Source: Massilia varians
GTDB taxonomy: Bacteria > Pseudomonadota > Gammaproteobacteria > Burkholderiales > Burkholderiaceae_D
Direction of reading: 5' to 3'
Assembly: GCF_027923905.1 (NCBI RefSeq)
Contig: NZ_AP026966.1
Coordinates: forward strand, 1,303,001-1,367,000
DNA length: 64,000 nt
The notes beneath the pieces are model-generated. The model had not been told where the DNA came from. It ran no database searches and saw only the letters and a list, made by a program, of their open reading frames with translations. Of the stretch, positions 34,374 through 43,910 are shown one piece after another (the stretch's first letter is position 1; each line of letters begins with the position of its first letter). A program made the translations under genes and the position numbers.

Positions 34374-35288
34374 TTACCGGACGCGCGCCAGGTGCCGCTG
34401 CACCGACAGCATCGCGCCGATCAGGCCGAGGCCCGCGCTGATCGCCAGCACTCCCGTGCTTTCCAGCACGCCGAGCGGCACCAGCTGGAATTCCGAGGCA
34501 TACAGTTTCGCAAAATCCGCAATGGCGCCGTTCAACGGCCGCAGGGACAGCGCCACGGCGCCGAGTGCCACCACGCCCGCGCACAGGCCGAGCAGGCCGC
34601 CGGTGTAATAGAAGGGGCGATGGATGAAATTGTCGGTCGCCCCCAGCAGCTTCGACACGCTGATTTCTTCCTTCTGCGTCAGCACCTGCAGGCGGATGGT
34701 ATTGAACACCACCGCGATCACCACGACGCCCAGCGTGAGCGCCAGCAGCAGCAGGGCCAGGTGCAGGATGGCGAGCATGGCGGCCAGGCGCTTGATCCAG
34801 GCCGAATCGACCTGCACCACATCCACGCCCGGCAGGGCGCGCAGCTGTTCGGTGAGCGCGTCGACCTGGCCGGCCGCGCTGCTGCCGTCCAGGCGCAGCC
34901 TGAAGCTGTCCGGCAGCGGGTTTTCGCCCAGCGTGTCGATCACGTCGCCCAGGCCGCTCCCGGACTTCATCGCGGCCAGCGCCTGCTCGCGCGGGATGAA
35001 GTCGAGGTCGGCCTTGCCGCTGGCGGCGGCGAGTGCCTTGATGCGCGGCTGCAGGGCGGCCGCGTCCTCGCGCGTCGCCTCGAGCTTCATGAAGACGCTG
35101 ATCTCGGGATCGACCGAGAGCTGTTCGGACAGCGGACGCACGTTGTCGAGCAGGGTGATGCCGGCGAACGGCAGCATCAGCGCGAACGCGACGACCAGCA
35201 CGTTGAACAGGAAGCTGCCCGGTCCCTTGCGGATGGTGGACAGGGCGGCGCCGAGGGCGAAACGGTGTTGGCGGACCCAGGGGCTCAT
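34374..35288 (-). CDS. ftsX: Cell division protein FtsX
   Basis: Integral membrane half of the FtsEX complex that controls septal peptidoglycan hydrolases. 304 residues: helix at about 22-45, a large periplasmic loop (about 48-165), then three helices (about 168-190, 220-240, 268-290). The family pattern HLALLLLALTLGVVVIAVVFNT and EEISVSKLLGATDNFIHRPFYYTG is intact. The start overlaps the ftsE stop as ATGA, so the two are translationally coupled, and the order ftsY-ftsE-ftsX is conserved. Confidence 0.95.
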   Translation of the reverse strand: MSPWVRQHRFALGAALSTIRKGPGSFLFNVLVVAFALMLPFAGITLLDNVRPLSEQLSVDPEISVFMKLEATREDAAALQPRIKALAAASGKADLDFIPREQALAAMKSGSGLGDVIDTLGENPLPDSFRLRLDGSSAAGQVDALTEQLRALPGVDVVQVDSAWIKRLAAMLAILHLALLLLALTLGVVVIAVVFNTIRLQVLTQKEEISVSKLLGATDNFIHRPFYYTGGLLGLCAGVVALGAVALSLRPLNGAIADFAKLYASEFQLVPLGVLESTGVLAISAGLGLIGAMLSVQRHLARVR

Positions 35289-35947
35289 GCGGTGTCTCCC
35301 ACCAGTTGGCCGTGCTCGAGACGGATCACGCGCGCCGCCGCACTGTCGAGCACCTCTTCGTCGTGGGTCGAGATCACGCAGGTCACACCGACGGCGTTGA
35401 AGGCGCGCAGCGCGTCGAGTACCTTGTCGGCGGCCACGCGGTCGAGGTTGGCGGTCGGCTCGTCCGCCAGGATGATCTGCGGCCGGTTGACGATGGCGCG
35501 CGCCACCGCCACGCGCTGCTGCTCGCCGCCGGAGAGTTCGAGCGGCATCGCCCTGGCGCGCTCGAGCAGTCCGACCTTGTCGAGGGCGGCCCGGGCGCGC
35601 TGCTCGGTCTGCTGCCGGGGCGCGCCGGTGACGAGCAGCGGCAGCATCACGTTGGCGAGGATGTTGCGGTCGTTGAGCAGGCGCTGGTGCTGGAAGATCA
35701 GGCCCAGGTTACGGCGCAGGAAAGGAATGCCGGCCCGCTTGAGGCGGCCGATGTCCTGGCCGTTGACGGTCACCACGCCGCTGCTGGGGCGCTCGACCGC
35801 GGCCACCATCTTCATCAGGGTCGACTTGCCCGCGCCGGACGGGCCGGCCAGGTAGACCAGCTCGCCCTTGCCGATGTTGAGGGAGACCTCGCGCAGCGCG
35901 TAGGCATCCTGGGAATATTGTTTGGAGACGGACTGGAATTCGATCAT
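35285..35947 (-). CDS. ftsE: Cell division ATP-binding protein FtsE
   Basis: Cytoplasmic ABC-type ATPase, 220 residues, that drives FtsX. Walker A GPSGAGKST, Q-loop FQHQRLL, signature LSGGEQQRVAVARA, Walker B IILADEPT and H-loop STHDEEV are all present. The ATG at 35947 (MIEFQSVSKQY) is the usual family start; in-frame upstream codons run into ftsY. It is 16 bases after the ftsY stop and overlaps ftsX. Confidence 0.97.
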   Translation of the reverse strand: MIEFQSVSKQYSQDAYALREVSLNIGKGELVYLAGPSGAGKSTLMKMVAAVERPSSGVVTVNGQDIGRLKRAGIPFLRRNLGLIFQHQRLLNDRNILANVMLPLLVTGAPRQQTEQRARAALDKVGLLERARAMPLELSGGEQQRVAVARAIVNRPQIILADEPTANLDRVAADKVLDALRAFNAVGVTCVISTHDEEVLDSAAARVIRLEHGQLVGDTA

Positions 35948-35963
35948 CGGGCGCGCCGTTCCT

Positions 35964-37094
35964 TCAACCCAGCAGGGCTTCGACGAATTCTTCGGCATTG
36001 AACGGCTGCAGGTCGTCCAGCTTCTCGCCCACGCCGATGAAGTACACCGGCACCGGGCGGGTCCGCGCGATCGCGGCCAGCACGCCGCCCTTGGCGGTGC
36101 CATCCAGCTTGGTGATCACCAGGCCGGTCAGCTGCAGCGCGTCGTCGAAGGCCTTCACCTGGGCCAGGGCGTTCTGGCCGGTGTTGCCGTCGATGACCAG
36201 CAGGGTCTCGTGCGGGGCGCCATCCATGCCCTTGCCGATCACGCGCTTGATCTTCTTGAGTTCTTCCATCAGGTGCAGCTGGGTCGGCAGGCGGCCGGCG
36301 GTATCGACCATCACGACATCGGTGCCGCGCGCCTTGCCCGACTGTACCGCATCGAACGCGACGGCGGCCGGGTCGCCCGAGGCCTGCGAGATCACGGTGA
36401 CGTTGTTGCGCTGGCCCCAGACCATCAGCTGTTCGCGCGCCGCGGCGCGGAAGGTGTCGCCCGCGGCCAGCAGCACCGACTGGTCGAAGCGCTGCATGTG
36501 CTTGGCCAGCTTGCCGATGGTGGTGGTCTTGCCGGCGCCGTTCACGCCCGCGATCATCATCACCAGCGGTTCGTGGCGGCCCAGCTCGAGGGGCTTTTGC
36601 AGCGGCATCAGGAGCTCGATCATGAGCTCCTTGAGCGCGGCCTTGACCTGGGCGGCGTCGAGCAGCTTGTCTTCCTTGACCTTGCGGCGCAGGGCGCCCA
36701 GCAGGTGCTCGGTGGCGTCCATGCCGGCATCCGACATCAGAAGCGCCGCTTCGAGTTCCTCGTACAGGTCTTCGTCGATGCGCGCACCGACGAACAGCAG
36801 CGACAGGTTGCTCGAGGTCTTGGACAGGCCGGCTTTCAGGCGCGCCATCCAGGATGTTTTCTGTTCCGCAGCGCTGGTCGGACGTTCCGCGGTTTCCGGG
36901 AACAGTTCGCCGACATCGGCTGCGGCGGGCGGGGCGGCCGGTGCGGCAACCGGCACGACGACTGGGGCGGCCGACGGCGGGCTGAGCGGTGCATCCAGCG
37001 CACCCGGCACGAACATCGGCGCCGCTGCGGGCGCGGCCTGGTCCGGCGCCGAGACCTCGGTTTCAGGCTTCTTTCTCTTGAAGAAACTAAACAT
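35964..37094 (-). CDS. ftsY: Signal recognition particle receptor FtsY
   Basis: SRP-GTPase that docks ribosome-SRP complexes at the membrane. 376 residues: a short basic N-terminus (MFSFFKRKKPE), an Ala/Pro-rich linker (about 10-70; shorter than the acidic domain of E. coli), the N domain (about 80-165) and the G domain with GVNGAGKTTTIGKLA, DTFRAAAREQL, DTAGRL, TKLDGTAKGG and the C-terminal FIGVGEKLDDLQPF. All GTPase motifs are intact. It is first in the ftsY-ftsE-ftsX operon. Confidence 0.97.
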   Translation of the reverse strand: MFSFFKRKKPETEVSAPDQAAPAAAPMFVPGALDAPLSPPSAAPVVVPVAAPAAPPAAADVGELFPETAERPTSAAEQKTSWMARLKAGLSKTSSNLSLLFVGARIDEDLYEELEAALLMSDAGMDATEHLLGALRRKVKEDKLLDAAQVKAALKELMIELLMPLQKPLELGRHEPLVMMIAGVNGAGKTTTIGKLAKHMQRFDQSVLLAAGDTFRAAAREQLMVWGQRNNVTVISQASGDPAAVAFDAVQSGKARGTDVVMVDTAGRLPTQLHLMEELKKIKRVIGKGMDGAPHETLLVIDGNTGQNALAQVKAFDDALQLTGLVITKLDGTAKGGVLAAIARTRPVPVYFIGVGEKLDDLQPFNAEEFVEALLG

Positions 37095-37343
37095 AAATGG
37101 GGGCGATTCCTGCGCACGATGCCGGCTGGCGCCGGCGATGAAAAAAGTAGCGAATATTTTACCAGAGCAGCAAGACGCTTCCCTGAATGCCCGGTATCGA
37201 CGCTAGAAGATGCGTGGAAGGAACTCTTTGTTGTGTTATTGCTGAAACCGACAGGTTACTCAACAGTGCGCTTCTGGAAAACGACCGCGACTTGCGTTAA
37301 ATTGAACAGAGAGAGAAAACCACAAAATACAGCGGGGCACACC

Positions 37344-37541
37344 GTGAAAATTAGCAATTTCCTGAAGCGCCTCATCTATGGAGACAACGCCACGGATGGC
37401 AGCGCTGCGAACATGCGCAACATCATCGTGTGGGCGTTCATCGCCCTCGTCGCATTGTTCCTGACCAACCCGTCGGGTGAGCCGGTCAGTATCTTCGACA
37501 AGCCGATTCCGCTGCCGGCCGAGCTGGGCCTGGGGCAGTAG
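37344..37541 (+). CDS. Putative small membrane protein (65 residues)
   Basis: An open frame from GTG (VKISNFLKRLIYGDNATDG) encoding one membrane helix at about residues 26-41 (IIVWAFIALVALFLT) with a short basic N-terminus, followed by NPSGEPVSIFDKPIPLP. The TAG stop is the first TAG of an intergenic repeat (GTAGGGTGG), so the end may have been altered. AGCGGGG before the GTG is a weak ribosome binding site. Divergent from ftsY across 249 bases. No family recognised; the hydrophobic pattern suggests a real gene, but evidence is modest. Confidence 0.45.
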   Translation: MKISNFLKRLIYGDNATDGSAANMRNIIVWAFIALVALFLTNPSGEPVSIFDKPIPLPAELGLGQ

Positions 37542-37666
37542 GGTGGTCGGCTTGGCCGACCGCGCGTTCAAATACCTTATGAACATACGCTACGTCTGTT
37601 CTGCTGCTGGTTGAACGCGCGGACGGCATAGCCGTGATCTGGTCCACCGGACCAGATCACCCCTAC
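37538..37666. repeat. Intergenic inverted repeat, GTAGGGTGG family, copy B
   Basis: Outer arms GTAGGGTGG (37538-37546) and CACCCCTAC (37658-37666) bracket nested inverted pairs: GCGCGTTCAA/TTGAACGCGC (37562-37571 and 37611-37620) and a perfect eleven-base hairpin TGATCTGGTCC-ACC-GGACCAGATCA at 37635-37659. It fills the gap between the small membrane protein and the TPP enzyme, both of whose 3' ends face it, and supplies the former's stop codon. Confidence 0.8.
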
Positions 37667-37670
37667 GAAA

Positions 37671-39374
37671 TCAGCGGCCTGCCTTGGCTGCTTCCGCCGT
37701 CTTGCGAATCGTCTCGAGCGTCGCATTCGGCGTGATCAAATTGCCGTCGTAGCGCAGCTCGATCACCGCCGGCAGCTTGCGTTCGTTCGCATGCGCCAGC
37801 GCGCGCTGCAGGGCGGGCGCGAATTCCTCGGTCTTCTCGACCACTTCGCCGTGGCCGCCATAGGCGCGCGCCAATGCGGCGAAATCCGGATTGTGCAGCC
37901 CAGTGCCCGACACGCGGCCCGGGTAGTCGCGCTCCTGGTGCATGCGGATGGTGCCGAACATGCCGTTGTTGAACACCAGGATGATCACGCCGGCGCCGTA
38001 CTGCACCGCGGTGGCCAGTTCCTGGCCCGTCATCATGAATTCACCGTCGCCGGCGAAGGTCACCACGGTGCGCTGCGGATCGATGATCTTGGCCGCCACG
38101 CCGGCCGGCACCGCGTAGCCCATCGCGCCATTGGTCGGCGCCAACTGGGTGCGCTTGGCGCCGTAGCGGTAGAAGCGGTGCGCCCAGGTCGCGTAGTTGC
38201 CGGCGCCGTTGGTGATGATGGTGTCGCGCGGCGCCTGTTTCATGAGTTCCTGCACCACCTGCCACAGGTCGAGCGGCGCAGCGCCGTCGCGGAAGATCGG
38301 CGGCTGCGCCTGCCAGGCGGCCAGGTCGGCTTTCGCCGCTTCGACGCTGCCGGCCCAGGCCGAGGAATCCACCGGCGCCATCGCCGCCAGCATCGCGCAC
38401 ACCTGCGGAGCGCCGCTGGCGATCATCAGGTCGGCCTGGTAGACGCTGCCCAGTTCTTCCGGGTCCGCATGGATATGGACCAGGCGCTGGCGCGGCACCG
38501 GCGACGACAGGAGCGAGTAGCCGCTGGTGGTCATCTCGCCCAGGCGCGGGCCGATGGCGATGACCAGGTCGGCTTCCTTCACGCGCGCCGCCAGCTTCGG
38601 GTTGATGCCGATGCCGACGTCGCCCACGTAATTCGGGTGGGCGTTGTCCATCAGGTCCTGGAAGCGGAAGGTGCAGCCCACCGGCAGGCGGTTGGCTTCG
38701 GCGAAGCGGGCCAGGTCGGCGCAGGCCTGCTCGCTCCACGAGCCGCCGCCGAGCAGGACGATCGGGCGCTGCGCTTGCGCCAGCATGGAACGCAGCTGTG
38801 CGATCTGCGCCGAGGAGGGCGCCGCCTGCACCGGCTGGTAGCGGCGGGCATCAGGCACTTCCGCTTTCGCGACCAGCATGTCTTCCGGCAGCGCCAGCAC
38901 CACCGGACCGGGGCGGCCGCTGGTGGCGACCTGGAAGGCGCGCGCGATGTATTCGGGGATGCGGTCGGCGCGGTCGATCTGGGTGACCCACTTGGCCATC
39001 TGGCCGAACATGCGGCGGTAGTCGATTTCCTGGAAGGCTTCGCGGTCGATGAAGTCGCTGCCGACCTGGCCGATGAACAGGATCATCGGCGTGGAATCCT
39101 GGTAGGCGGTGTGCACGCCGATCGAGGCGTTGGTGGCGCCGGGGCCGCGGGTGACGAAGCAGATGCCTGGTTTACCGGTCATCTTGCCGTAGGCCTCGGC
39201 CATGAACGCCGCGCCGCCTTCCTGCCGGTTGATCACGAAGCGGATGTCCGAATCGTGCAGCGCGTCCAGCACGTCGAGGTAGCTTTCGCCGGGCACGCCG
39301 AAGGCGGTGTCCACGCCGTGGGTATGGAGCGCATCGACCAGGATCTGGCCGCCGGTACGGGAAGGATGGGTCAT
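37671..39374 (-). CDS. Thiamine-diphosphate enzyme, acetolactate synthase-like
   Basis: A 567-residue TPP-dependent enzyme of the acetolactate synthase/benzoylformate decarboxylase superfamily. N-terminal domain with catalytic Glu in NRQEGGAAFMAEAYG (about residue 52), central domain (about 195-330), and C-terminal TPP-binding motif GDGEFMMTGQELATAVQYG...NN. It lacks a regulatory-subunit gene and differs from anabolic IlvB, so the reaction cannot be fixed; a catabolic 2-keto acid decarboxylase or synthase is likely. It is a single gene, divergent from rnpB and convergent with the small ORF at 37344. Confidence 0.88.
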   Translation of the reverse strand: MTHPSRTGGQILVDALHTHGVDTAFGVPGESYLDVLDALHDSDIRFVINRQEGGAAFMAEAYGKMTGKPGICFVTRGPGATNASIGVHTAYQDSTPMILFIGQVGSDFIDREAFQEIDYRRMFGQMAKWVTQIDRADRIPEYIARAFQVATSGRPGPVVLALPEDMLVAKAEVPDARRYQPVQAAPSSAQIAQLRSMLAQAQRPIVLLGGGSWSEQACADLARFAEANRLPVGCTFRFQDLMDNAHPNYVGDVGIGINPKLAARVKEADLVIAIGPRLGEMTTSGYSLLSSPVPRQRLVHIHADPEELGSVYQADLMIASGAPQVCAMLAAMAPVDSSAWAGSVEAAKADLAAWQAQPPIFRDGAAPLDLWQVVQELMKQAPRDTIITNGAGNYATWAHRFYRYGAKRTQLAPTNGAMGYAVPAGVAAKIIDPQRTVVTFAGDGEFMMTGQELATAVQYGAGVIILVFNNGMFGTIRMHQERDYPGRVSGTGLHNPDFAALARAYGGHGEVVEKTEEFAPALQRALAHANERKLPAVIELRYDGNLITPNATLETIRKTAEAAKAGR

Positions 39375-39485
39375 GGTTGGGTCTCGTCCTTGATGGTTTT
39401 GCTATCCAAGCATTCTATGTGGATGAGGTGGGGAAGGATTTTGAAATGGCGACACGAAATTTCAGAAAACGTGGCTAGCTGGCGA

Positions 39486-39514
39486 TAGGTTGTGCCGGCC
39501 CAATCGGTTACAAT
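39486..39514 (+). promoter_or_regulatory. Promoter of RNase P RNA gene
   Basis: TAGGTT (39486-39491), a 17-base spacer and TACAAT (39509-39514) place the transcription start near 39521, where the RNase P RNA begins. The -35 is weak; the -10 is good. Confidence 0.55.
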
Positions 39515-39521
39515 GCCCCCG

Positions 39522-39858
39522 TGAAGCAGGCCAGACAGCCGCTGGCCGTCACTTTCGGGTGATGGCGGGAGGAAGGTCCGGACTCCACAGAGCAGGGTGA
39601 CGGTTAACGGCCGTCCGCTGAAAGCCGCAAGGTATAAGGCGAGGAATAGGGCCACAGAGACGAGCGTATTAAGTTACGGTGAAACGCGGTAACCTCCACC
39701 TGGAGCAATTCCAAATAGGCACGCGTTGATGTTGCTCGCGGAGCGTGCGGGTAGGAAGCTTGAGCGCTGGAGTAATCCAGCGCCTAGAGGAATGGCTGTC
39801 ATAGGGGCGTCCCGCAAGGGAGACCACTACACAGAATCCGGCCTATCGGCCTGCTTTA
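39522..39858 (+). ncRNA. rnpB: RNase P RNA (bacterial class A)
   Basis: Catalytic RNA that matures tRNA 5' ends, about 337 bases. The terminal helix pairs AAGCAGGCC at the start with GGCCTGCTTT at the end. Universally conserved elements are visible: GGAGGAAGGTCCGGACTCC-like P3/P4 region (GGGAGGAAGGTCCGGACTCC), ACAGAGCAGGGTGACGG, GGTAAACGCGG-like AACGCGGTAACCTCC, the AGAGGAATGGCTG core and ACAGAATCCGGCCTATCGG. Ends are estimated to within a few bases. Confidence 0.97.
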
Positions 39859-39900
39859 CATGAATTCAGCGCCCTGCCGAGGTGCCCCCGGGAGATGCCG

Positions 39901-41388
39901 ATGCAGAAATACATCCTGGCGCTCGACCAGGGCACCACCAGCTCGCGCGCCATCGTCTTCGACCGCGCCGGCTTGGCCGTAGCGCGCTGCCAGCACGAAT
40001 ATCCCCAGCATTTCCCGGAACCCGGTTGGGTCGAGCACGACGCCCTCGACATCTGGCACAGCCAGCTCGCCTGCGCGCGCGCGGCCCTGCGCCAGGCCGG
40101 CATCGACGCGACCCAGGTCGCCGCCATCGGCATCGCCAACCAGCGCGAAACCACGGTCTTATGGGACCGCGCCACCGGCGAACCGGTCGCCCGCGCCATC
40201 GTCTGGCAGGACCGCCGCACCGCCGCCATGTGCGACCGCCTGCGCCAGCAAGGCAGGGCGGAGGACATCCGGCGGCGCACCGGTCTCGAAGTCGACGCCT
40301 ATTTTTCCGCCACCAAGCTGCAATGGCTGCTCGAACACGTGCCGGGCGCCAGGGCCCGCGCCGAACGCGGCGAACTGGCCTTCGGCACGGTCGACAGCTG
40401 GCTGGTATACCGCCTGTGCGGGCGCCACGTCACCGACGCCAGCAACGCCGCGCGCACCATGCTTTTCAATATCCATACCCTGCGCTGGGACGAGGAGCTG
40501 CTGGCCCTGTTCGACATCCCGGCCGGTGTCTTGCCGGACCTCGTGGCCAGCTCGGAAGCCGTGGGCCTGGCAGCCGAGGAGCACTTCGGCGCCGCGCTGC
40601 CGATTGCCGGCATCGCCGGCGACCAGCAGGCCGCCACCTTCGGCCAGGCCTGCCACCGCCCGGGCCTGGTCAAGAATACCTATGGCACCGGCTGTTTCAT
40701 GCTGATGCATGCCGGCACCACGGCCCCCGAGTCGCACCATCGCCTGCTGTCCACCGTCGGCTGGACCATCGAAGGCAGGACCGATTATCTGCTGGAAGGC
40801 AGCGTCTTCATGGGCGGCGCCACCGTGCAGTGGCTGCGCGACGGCCTCGGCATCATCAAGGAGTCCCGTGAGGTCGAAGCGCTGGCCCTGAGCGTGCCGG
40901 ACAGCGGCGGCGTGATGCTGGTCCCGGCCTTCACGGGCCTGGGCGCCCCGCACTGGGACCAGTACGCGCGCGGCACCATCGTCGGCATGACGCGCGGTAC
41001 GAGCGCCGCCCACATCGCCCGCGCCGCGGTCGAGGCGATCGCCTACCAGAGCGCGGAACTGCTCGCCGCGATGCAGAAAGACGCAGCCTGCGCCGTCCTC
41101 GAATTGCGCGCCGACGGCGGCGCCGCCGGCAACGACCTCCTGATGCAGTTCCAGGCCGACCTGCTCGGCATCCCGGTGCTGCGCCCGCGCGTGCTCGAAA
41201 CCACGGCGCTGGGCGCGGCCTACCTGGCCGGGCTGGCGGTCGGCTACTGGGAAGGTAGCGACGAGATCGCGCGCCAGTGGCAGGTCGAGCGGCGTTTCGA
41301 GCCGGCGATGGACCCCGGCCGGCGCGCCGAACTGATGGCGCGCTGGGGCAGGGCGGTGGAGCATGCGAAGGGCTGGGCCAACGACTAG
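39901..41388 (+). CDS. glpK: Glycerol kinase
   Basis: FGGY-family kinase converting glycerol to glycerol 3-phosphate, 495 residues. The start [21 protein letters not shown] is typical; the ATG at 39901 lies six bases after GGGAG, whereas an ATG at 39895 abuts it. Key motifs are [46 protein letters not shown] and [13 protein letters not shown]. Length is normal. No glpF, glpD or glpR is adjacent, so it is a stand-alone gene; it is convergent with the EF-hand membrane protein, ten bases between stops. Confidence 0.97.
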   Translation: MQKYILALDQGTTSSRAIVFDRAGLAVARCQHEYPQHFPEPGWVEHDALDIWHSQLACARAALRQAGIDATQVAAIGIANQRETTVLWDRATGEPVARAIVWQDRRTAAMCDRLRQQGRAEDIRRRTGLEVDAYFSATKLQWLLEHVPGARARAERGELAFGTVDSWLVYRLCGRHVTDASNAARTMLFNIHTLRWDEELLALFDIPAGVLPDLVASSEAVGLAAEEHFGAALPIAGIAGDQQAATFGQACHRPGLVKNTYGTGCFMLMHAGTTAPESHHRLLSTVGWTIEGRTDYLLEGSVFMGGATVQWLRDGLGIIKESREVEALALSVPDSGGVMLVPAFTGLGAPHWDQYARGTIVGMTRGTSAAHIARAAVEAIAYQSAELLAAMQKDAACAVLELRADGGAAGNDLLMQFQADLLGIPVLRPRVLETTALGAAYLAGLAVGYWEGSDEIARQWQVERRFEPAMDPGRRAELMARWGRAVEHAKGWAND

Positions 41389-41398
41389 CTGCCTTGGT

Positions 41399-43588
41399 TC
41401 AGAACAGCGTGAAGCCGGCGCCCAGATCGGTATGCAAGCCAAGCCAGGTCAGCGCAGCCGCGACCAGCATCCCGAGCACCAGGTAGAGCTTCCAGGATGC
41501 CCGCCGTGCGACGTAGGGGTCTCGCAGGCTGCGCTCCGCCCCTTTCGGCAGCCTGGCCATGCGGGTCAGCGCCGTGCCGAAGGGGATGTTGATGCGGGCG
41601 CGGGCGTTCACCGCCCAGCCGTTGGCGTCCAGGATGGGACCCAGGTTGCGGTTGCGCAGCTTGAAGAAGGCCATCGCCACGGAAGGACCCGAAATCGCCA
41701 GGAACAGGCCCGCCATCGCGAGCGGCATCTGCCAGCCCTTGAGGCCCAGGAAGCCCGTGACCACCGAGGCCAGGGCGGTGCCGATGGCGCCGATCGCGAG
41801 CCCGAGGGCCGCGAAGATGCCGGCGAAGCGCGCCGCGTCGAACGTCGTGGGCGGCGGCCGGGCGCCGGCTTCGACCTTGCTGCCGGCCTCGGTGACCAGC
41901 TTGGACGTCATGTCGTCCACGCCCTTGGCCCGGGTGGCGGCGAATTTCTCCATCTGCTCGCTGATCAGGCGGGTGGCCTTGCGGTAGGGCGCCCAGAAAG
42001 CCTGGCGGATGCTGATCGGATGGTCCACGATCTTGGTAATGGTGGCATCCCAGTCCTTGCCCTCGCGGTCATAGAAGATGCCGTTGCGGCCGACCATGAG
42101 CTGGTCCGAATCGCCGGCGGTGAACGCGGCGGCGATCGTCATCTTCTGGCCGGCGCGCACACAGTCGCAATACGCCAGGTAGACCCCGGACAGCGTGGCC
42201 AGGACGCCGTGGCGGGCCGGGTCCAGCACCTTGATGCACAGCTCGCAGCTGCGGCCGTCCAGGAACAGGGTGCCGGCCTGGAACATGGCTTTGTCCTCGC
42301 TGCTATAGAAGTTGCGGAAGGAGACGAAGTTATTCGCCAGCTGTTCCAGGTCGCGCACATAGCGCACCAGGCGTTCCACCTCGGCGATGACCTCCGCTTC
42401 CGGGGCCAGGGCCAGGTCGCGCGCCAGGAGTTGGTCGATGGCGGCGCGGATGCCGGGTGCGAGGAAGGCTTGCAGACGGGCGGTTTCCAGGCCGGCCAGC
42501 GGCGTTTCCGGACGGGCCGCCTGCCAGGCCTGGTAGGCGGCGAAGCGCTCCTTCAGGCTCTCCCACTCGCCGGCGCTCAGGCTGTCCCGGTCTCCCAGCA
42601 GGGGGCGGACCACCTTGTCGCGCAGGGCCGCCACTGCCGCCGTCCAGGCCGGATTGATGCCGGAGGCCAGCGGCAGCGCGCCGCCGGCCTGGACGTAGGC
42701 GATCGGCAGGGCCGCCAGGACGGCGTCGTTCGCCGTCAGGCTCCTGGCGCCGACGGCGCGGATCTCTTCCGGTGCGCCGTTCATCAATTCCGCGGCCCGC
42801 GGGTCGAACTCGGCCAGGCGGCAGCGGGTGAAGTAATCGTCGGCCTTGACCTGGATCGCGGCCAGGGCGGCAAAGGCGGACTCGGTGTCGGCGCCGAGGG
42901 GGAGCAGGGCGGCGTCTTCGTGGGGGCGGGACTGCCAGGCGAGCCAGGCTTCGGCTTCGCTAAAGAAACGGTCGGCGAGCGCCTGGTCGATGCCTGCCGC
43001 GCCGCTGCGATCCGGCACGCTGCCCAGGGTCTCCACGATGGCGGCGAAGACTGGCCCCAGCGCCTCGTCGCAGGCCGTGGCGGTGATGACGCCGTCGCCG
43101 TTGAAGGCCATGCCGGAGAAGATGCGGTCGCTGTCGCTGACATCCTCGACGCTGATGGTGTCGCTGCCGCCTTTGCCCAGGCTGTCCAGCACGTGGCGCG
43201 CCGAGGTCAGGAGCCGCGCGCCCGCTTCGCTGTCGATGTCGAGGGCGGCCAGCGGCAGCGGGCCGCCCTGCGCCAGGACATCGGGGGAGGCCAGCCGCGC
43301 CGCCGCCCAGTCGATGGCGGCGATCAGTTCCGGAGCCCGGATGTGGCCGTCGTTGTCGGTGTCCATCAGCGCCAGGGTGCGGCGGTCGAATTCCAGGCCC
43401 TGGACCGGACAGGAAAGGGCGACCCACAACTTCTGGTCGAGCTGTTTGAGGTTGACGAGGTCGGCGCCCGTGTCGAGGCGGACCTGGGTGAAACCGCCGG
43501 CGGAAAAGAAGCGCCATGGATGACGCGGCTGGTCCTCGACGATCGGCGAGGCGAGATCCAGCAGGGGGCGATCCAGCGGGGCGTTCAT
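41399..43588 (-). CDS. Large membrane-anchored EF-hand protein of unknown function
   Basis: A 729-residue protein I cannot assign to a characterised family. It has a perfect EF-hand calcium loop DTDNDGHIRAPE (residues 76-87, acidic at 1, 3, 5 and 12) and a second partial loop (FNGDGVITAT) near residue 150. A long, mostly helical soluble region (about 180-560) contains SCELCIKVLD and YCDCVRAGQ cysteine pairs. Three helices lie at about 590-612, 615-640 and 705-728, with the conserved-looking GPILDANGWAVNARARINIPFG between. No signal peptide, so most of it should face the cytoplasm. The ATG at 43588 has GAGG eight bases before it. Confidence 0.75.
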   Translation of the reverse strand: MNAPLDRPLLDLASPIVEDQPRHPWRFFSAGGFTQVRLDTGADLVNLKQLDQKLWVALSCPVQGLEFDRRTLALMDTDNDGHIRAPELIAAIDWAAARLASPDVLAQGGPLPLAALDIDSEAGARLLTSARHVLDSLGKGGSDTISVEDVSDSDRIFSGMAFNGDGVITATACDEALGPVFAAIVETLGSVPDRSGAAGIDQALADRFFSEAEAWLAWQSRPHEDAALLPLGADTESAFAALAAIQVKADDYFTRCRLAEFDPRAAELMNGAPEEIRAVGARSLTANDAVLAALPIAYVQAGGALPLASGINPAWTAAVAALRDKVVRPLLGDRDSLSAGEWESLKERFAAYQAWQAARPETPLAGLETARLQAFLAPGIRAAIDQLLARDLALAPEAEVIAEVERLVRYVRDLEQLANNFVSFRNFYSSEDKAMFQAGTLFLDGRSCELCIKVLDPARHGVLATLSGVYLAYCDCVRAGQKMTIAAAFTAGDSDQLMVGRNGIFYDREGKDWDATITKIVDHPISIRQAFWAPYRKATRLISEQMEKFAATRAKGVDDMTSKLVTEAGSKVEAGARPPPTTFDAARFAGIFAALGLAIGAIGTALASVVTGFLGLKGWQMPLAMAGLFLAISGPSVAMAFFKLRNRNLGPILDANGWAVNARARINIPFGTALTRMARLPKGAERSLRDPYVARRASWKLYLVLGMLVAAALTWLGLHTDLGAGFTLF

Positions 43589-43910
43589 GAACGGACCTCG
43601 CAGGCGCGGCATGTTCCCATGCGGGTGTGGACGGTGGAAGCGATAAGGGGAGAAACAACTGCCATGTCGAGCTTGGCCGGGAGGCCTGGGTCATTGTACG
43701 AAGCCTGGCAGTCTAGCCGAAAATGTTTCGCTAAGAAATTAGCCGGAGATGTATACCAAAGAGCGCCGCGCCTTCGCGCCGCGCCTTCGCCGCATTTCGC
43801 GCCGCTCCCGCGCATCTCGCGCCGCCGGCCGGCCATGTCGTCGCAAACCCGCCGGCGCACTACCGGCCTTGATAAGGTGGCGTGCATCGACCACCACCCG
43901 AAAGCCCATC
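43589..43910. other. 322-base divergent gap without a convincing gene
   Basis: The gap between the EF-hand protein and the DUF6622-like gene holds an AT-richer part (43675-43760) followed by CG-rich, low-complexity sequence with repeated CGCCGCGCCTTCGCG-like units (43765-43840). I see no protein gene, terminator or clear promoter in it. Confidence 0.5.

Noticed and set aside
43765..43840. Short CGCCGCGCCTTCGCG-like repeats
   Set aside because: Irregular low-complexity GC sequence without constant spacing; no array or gene.
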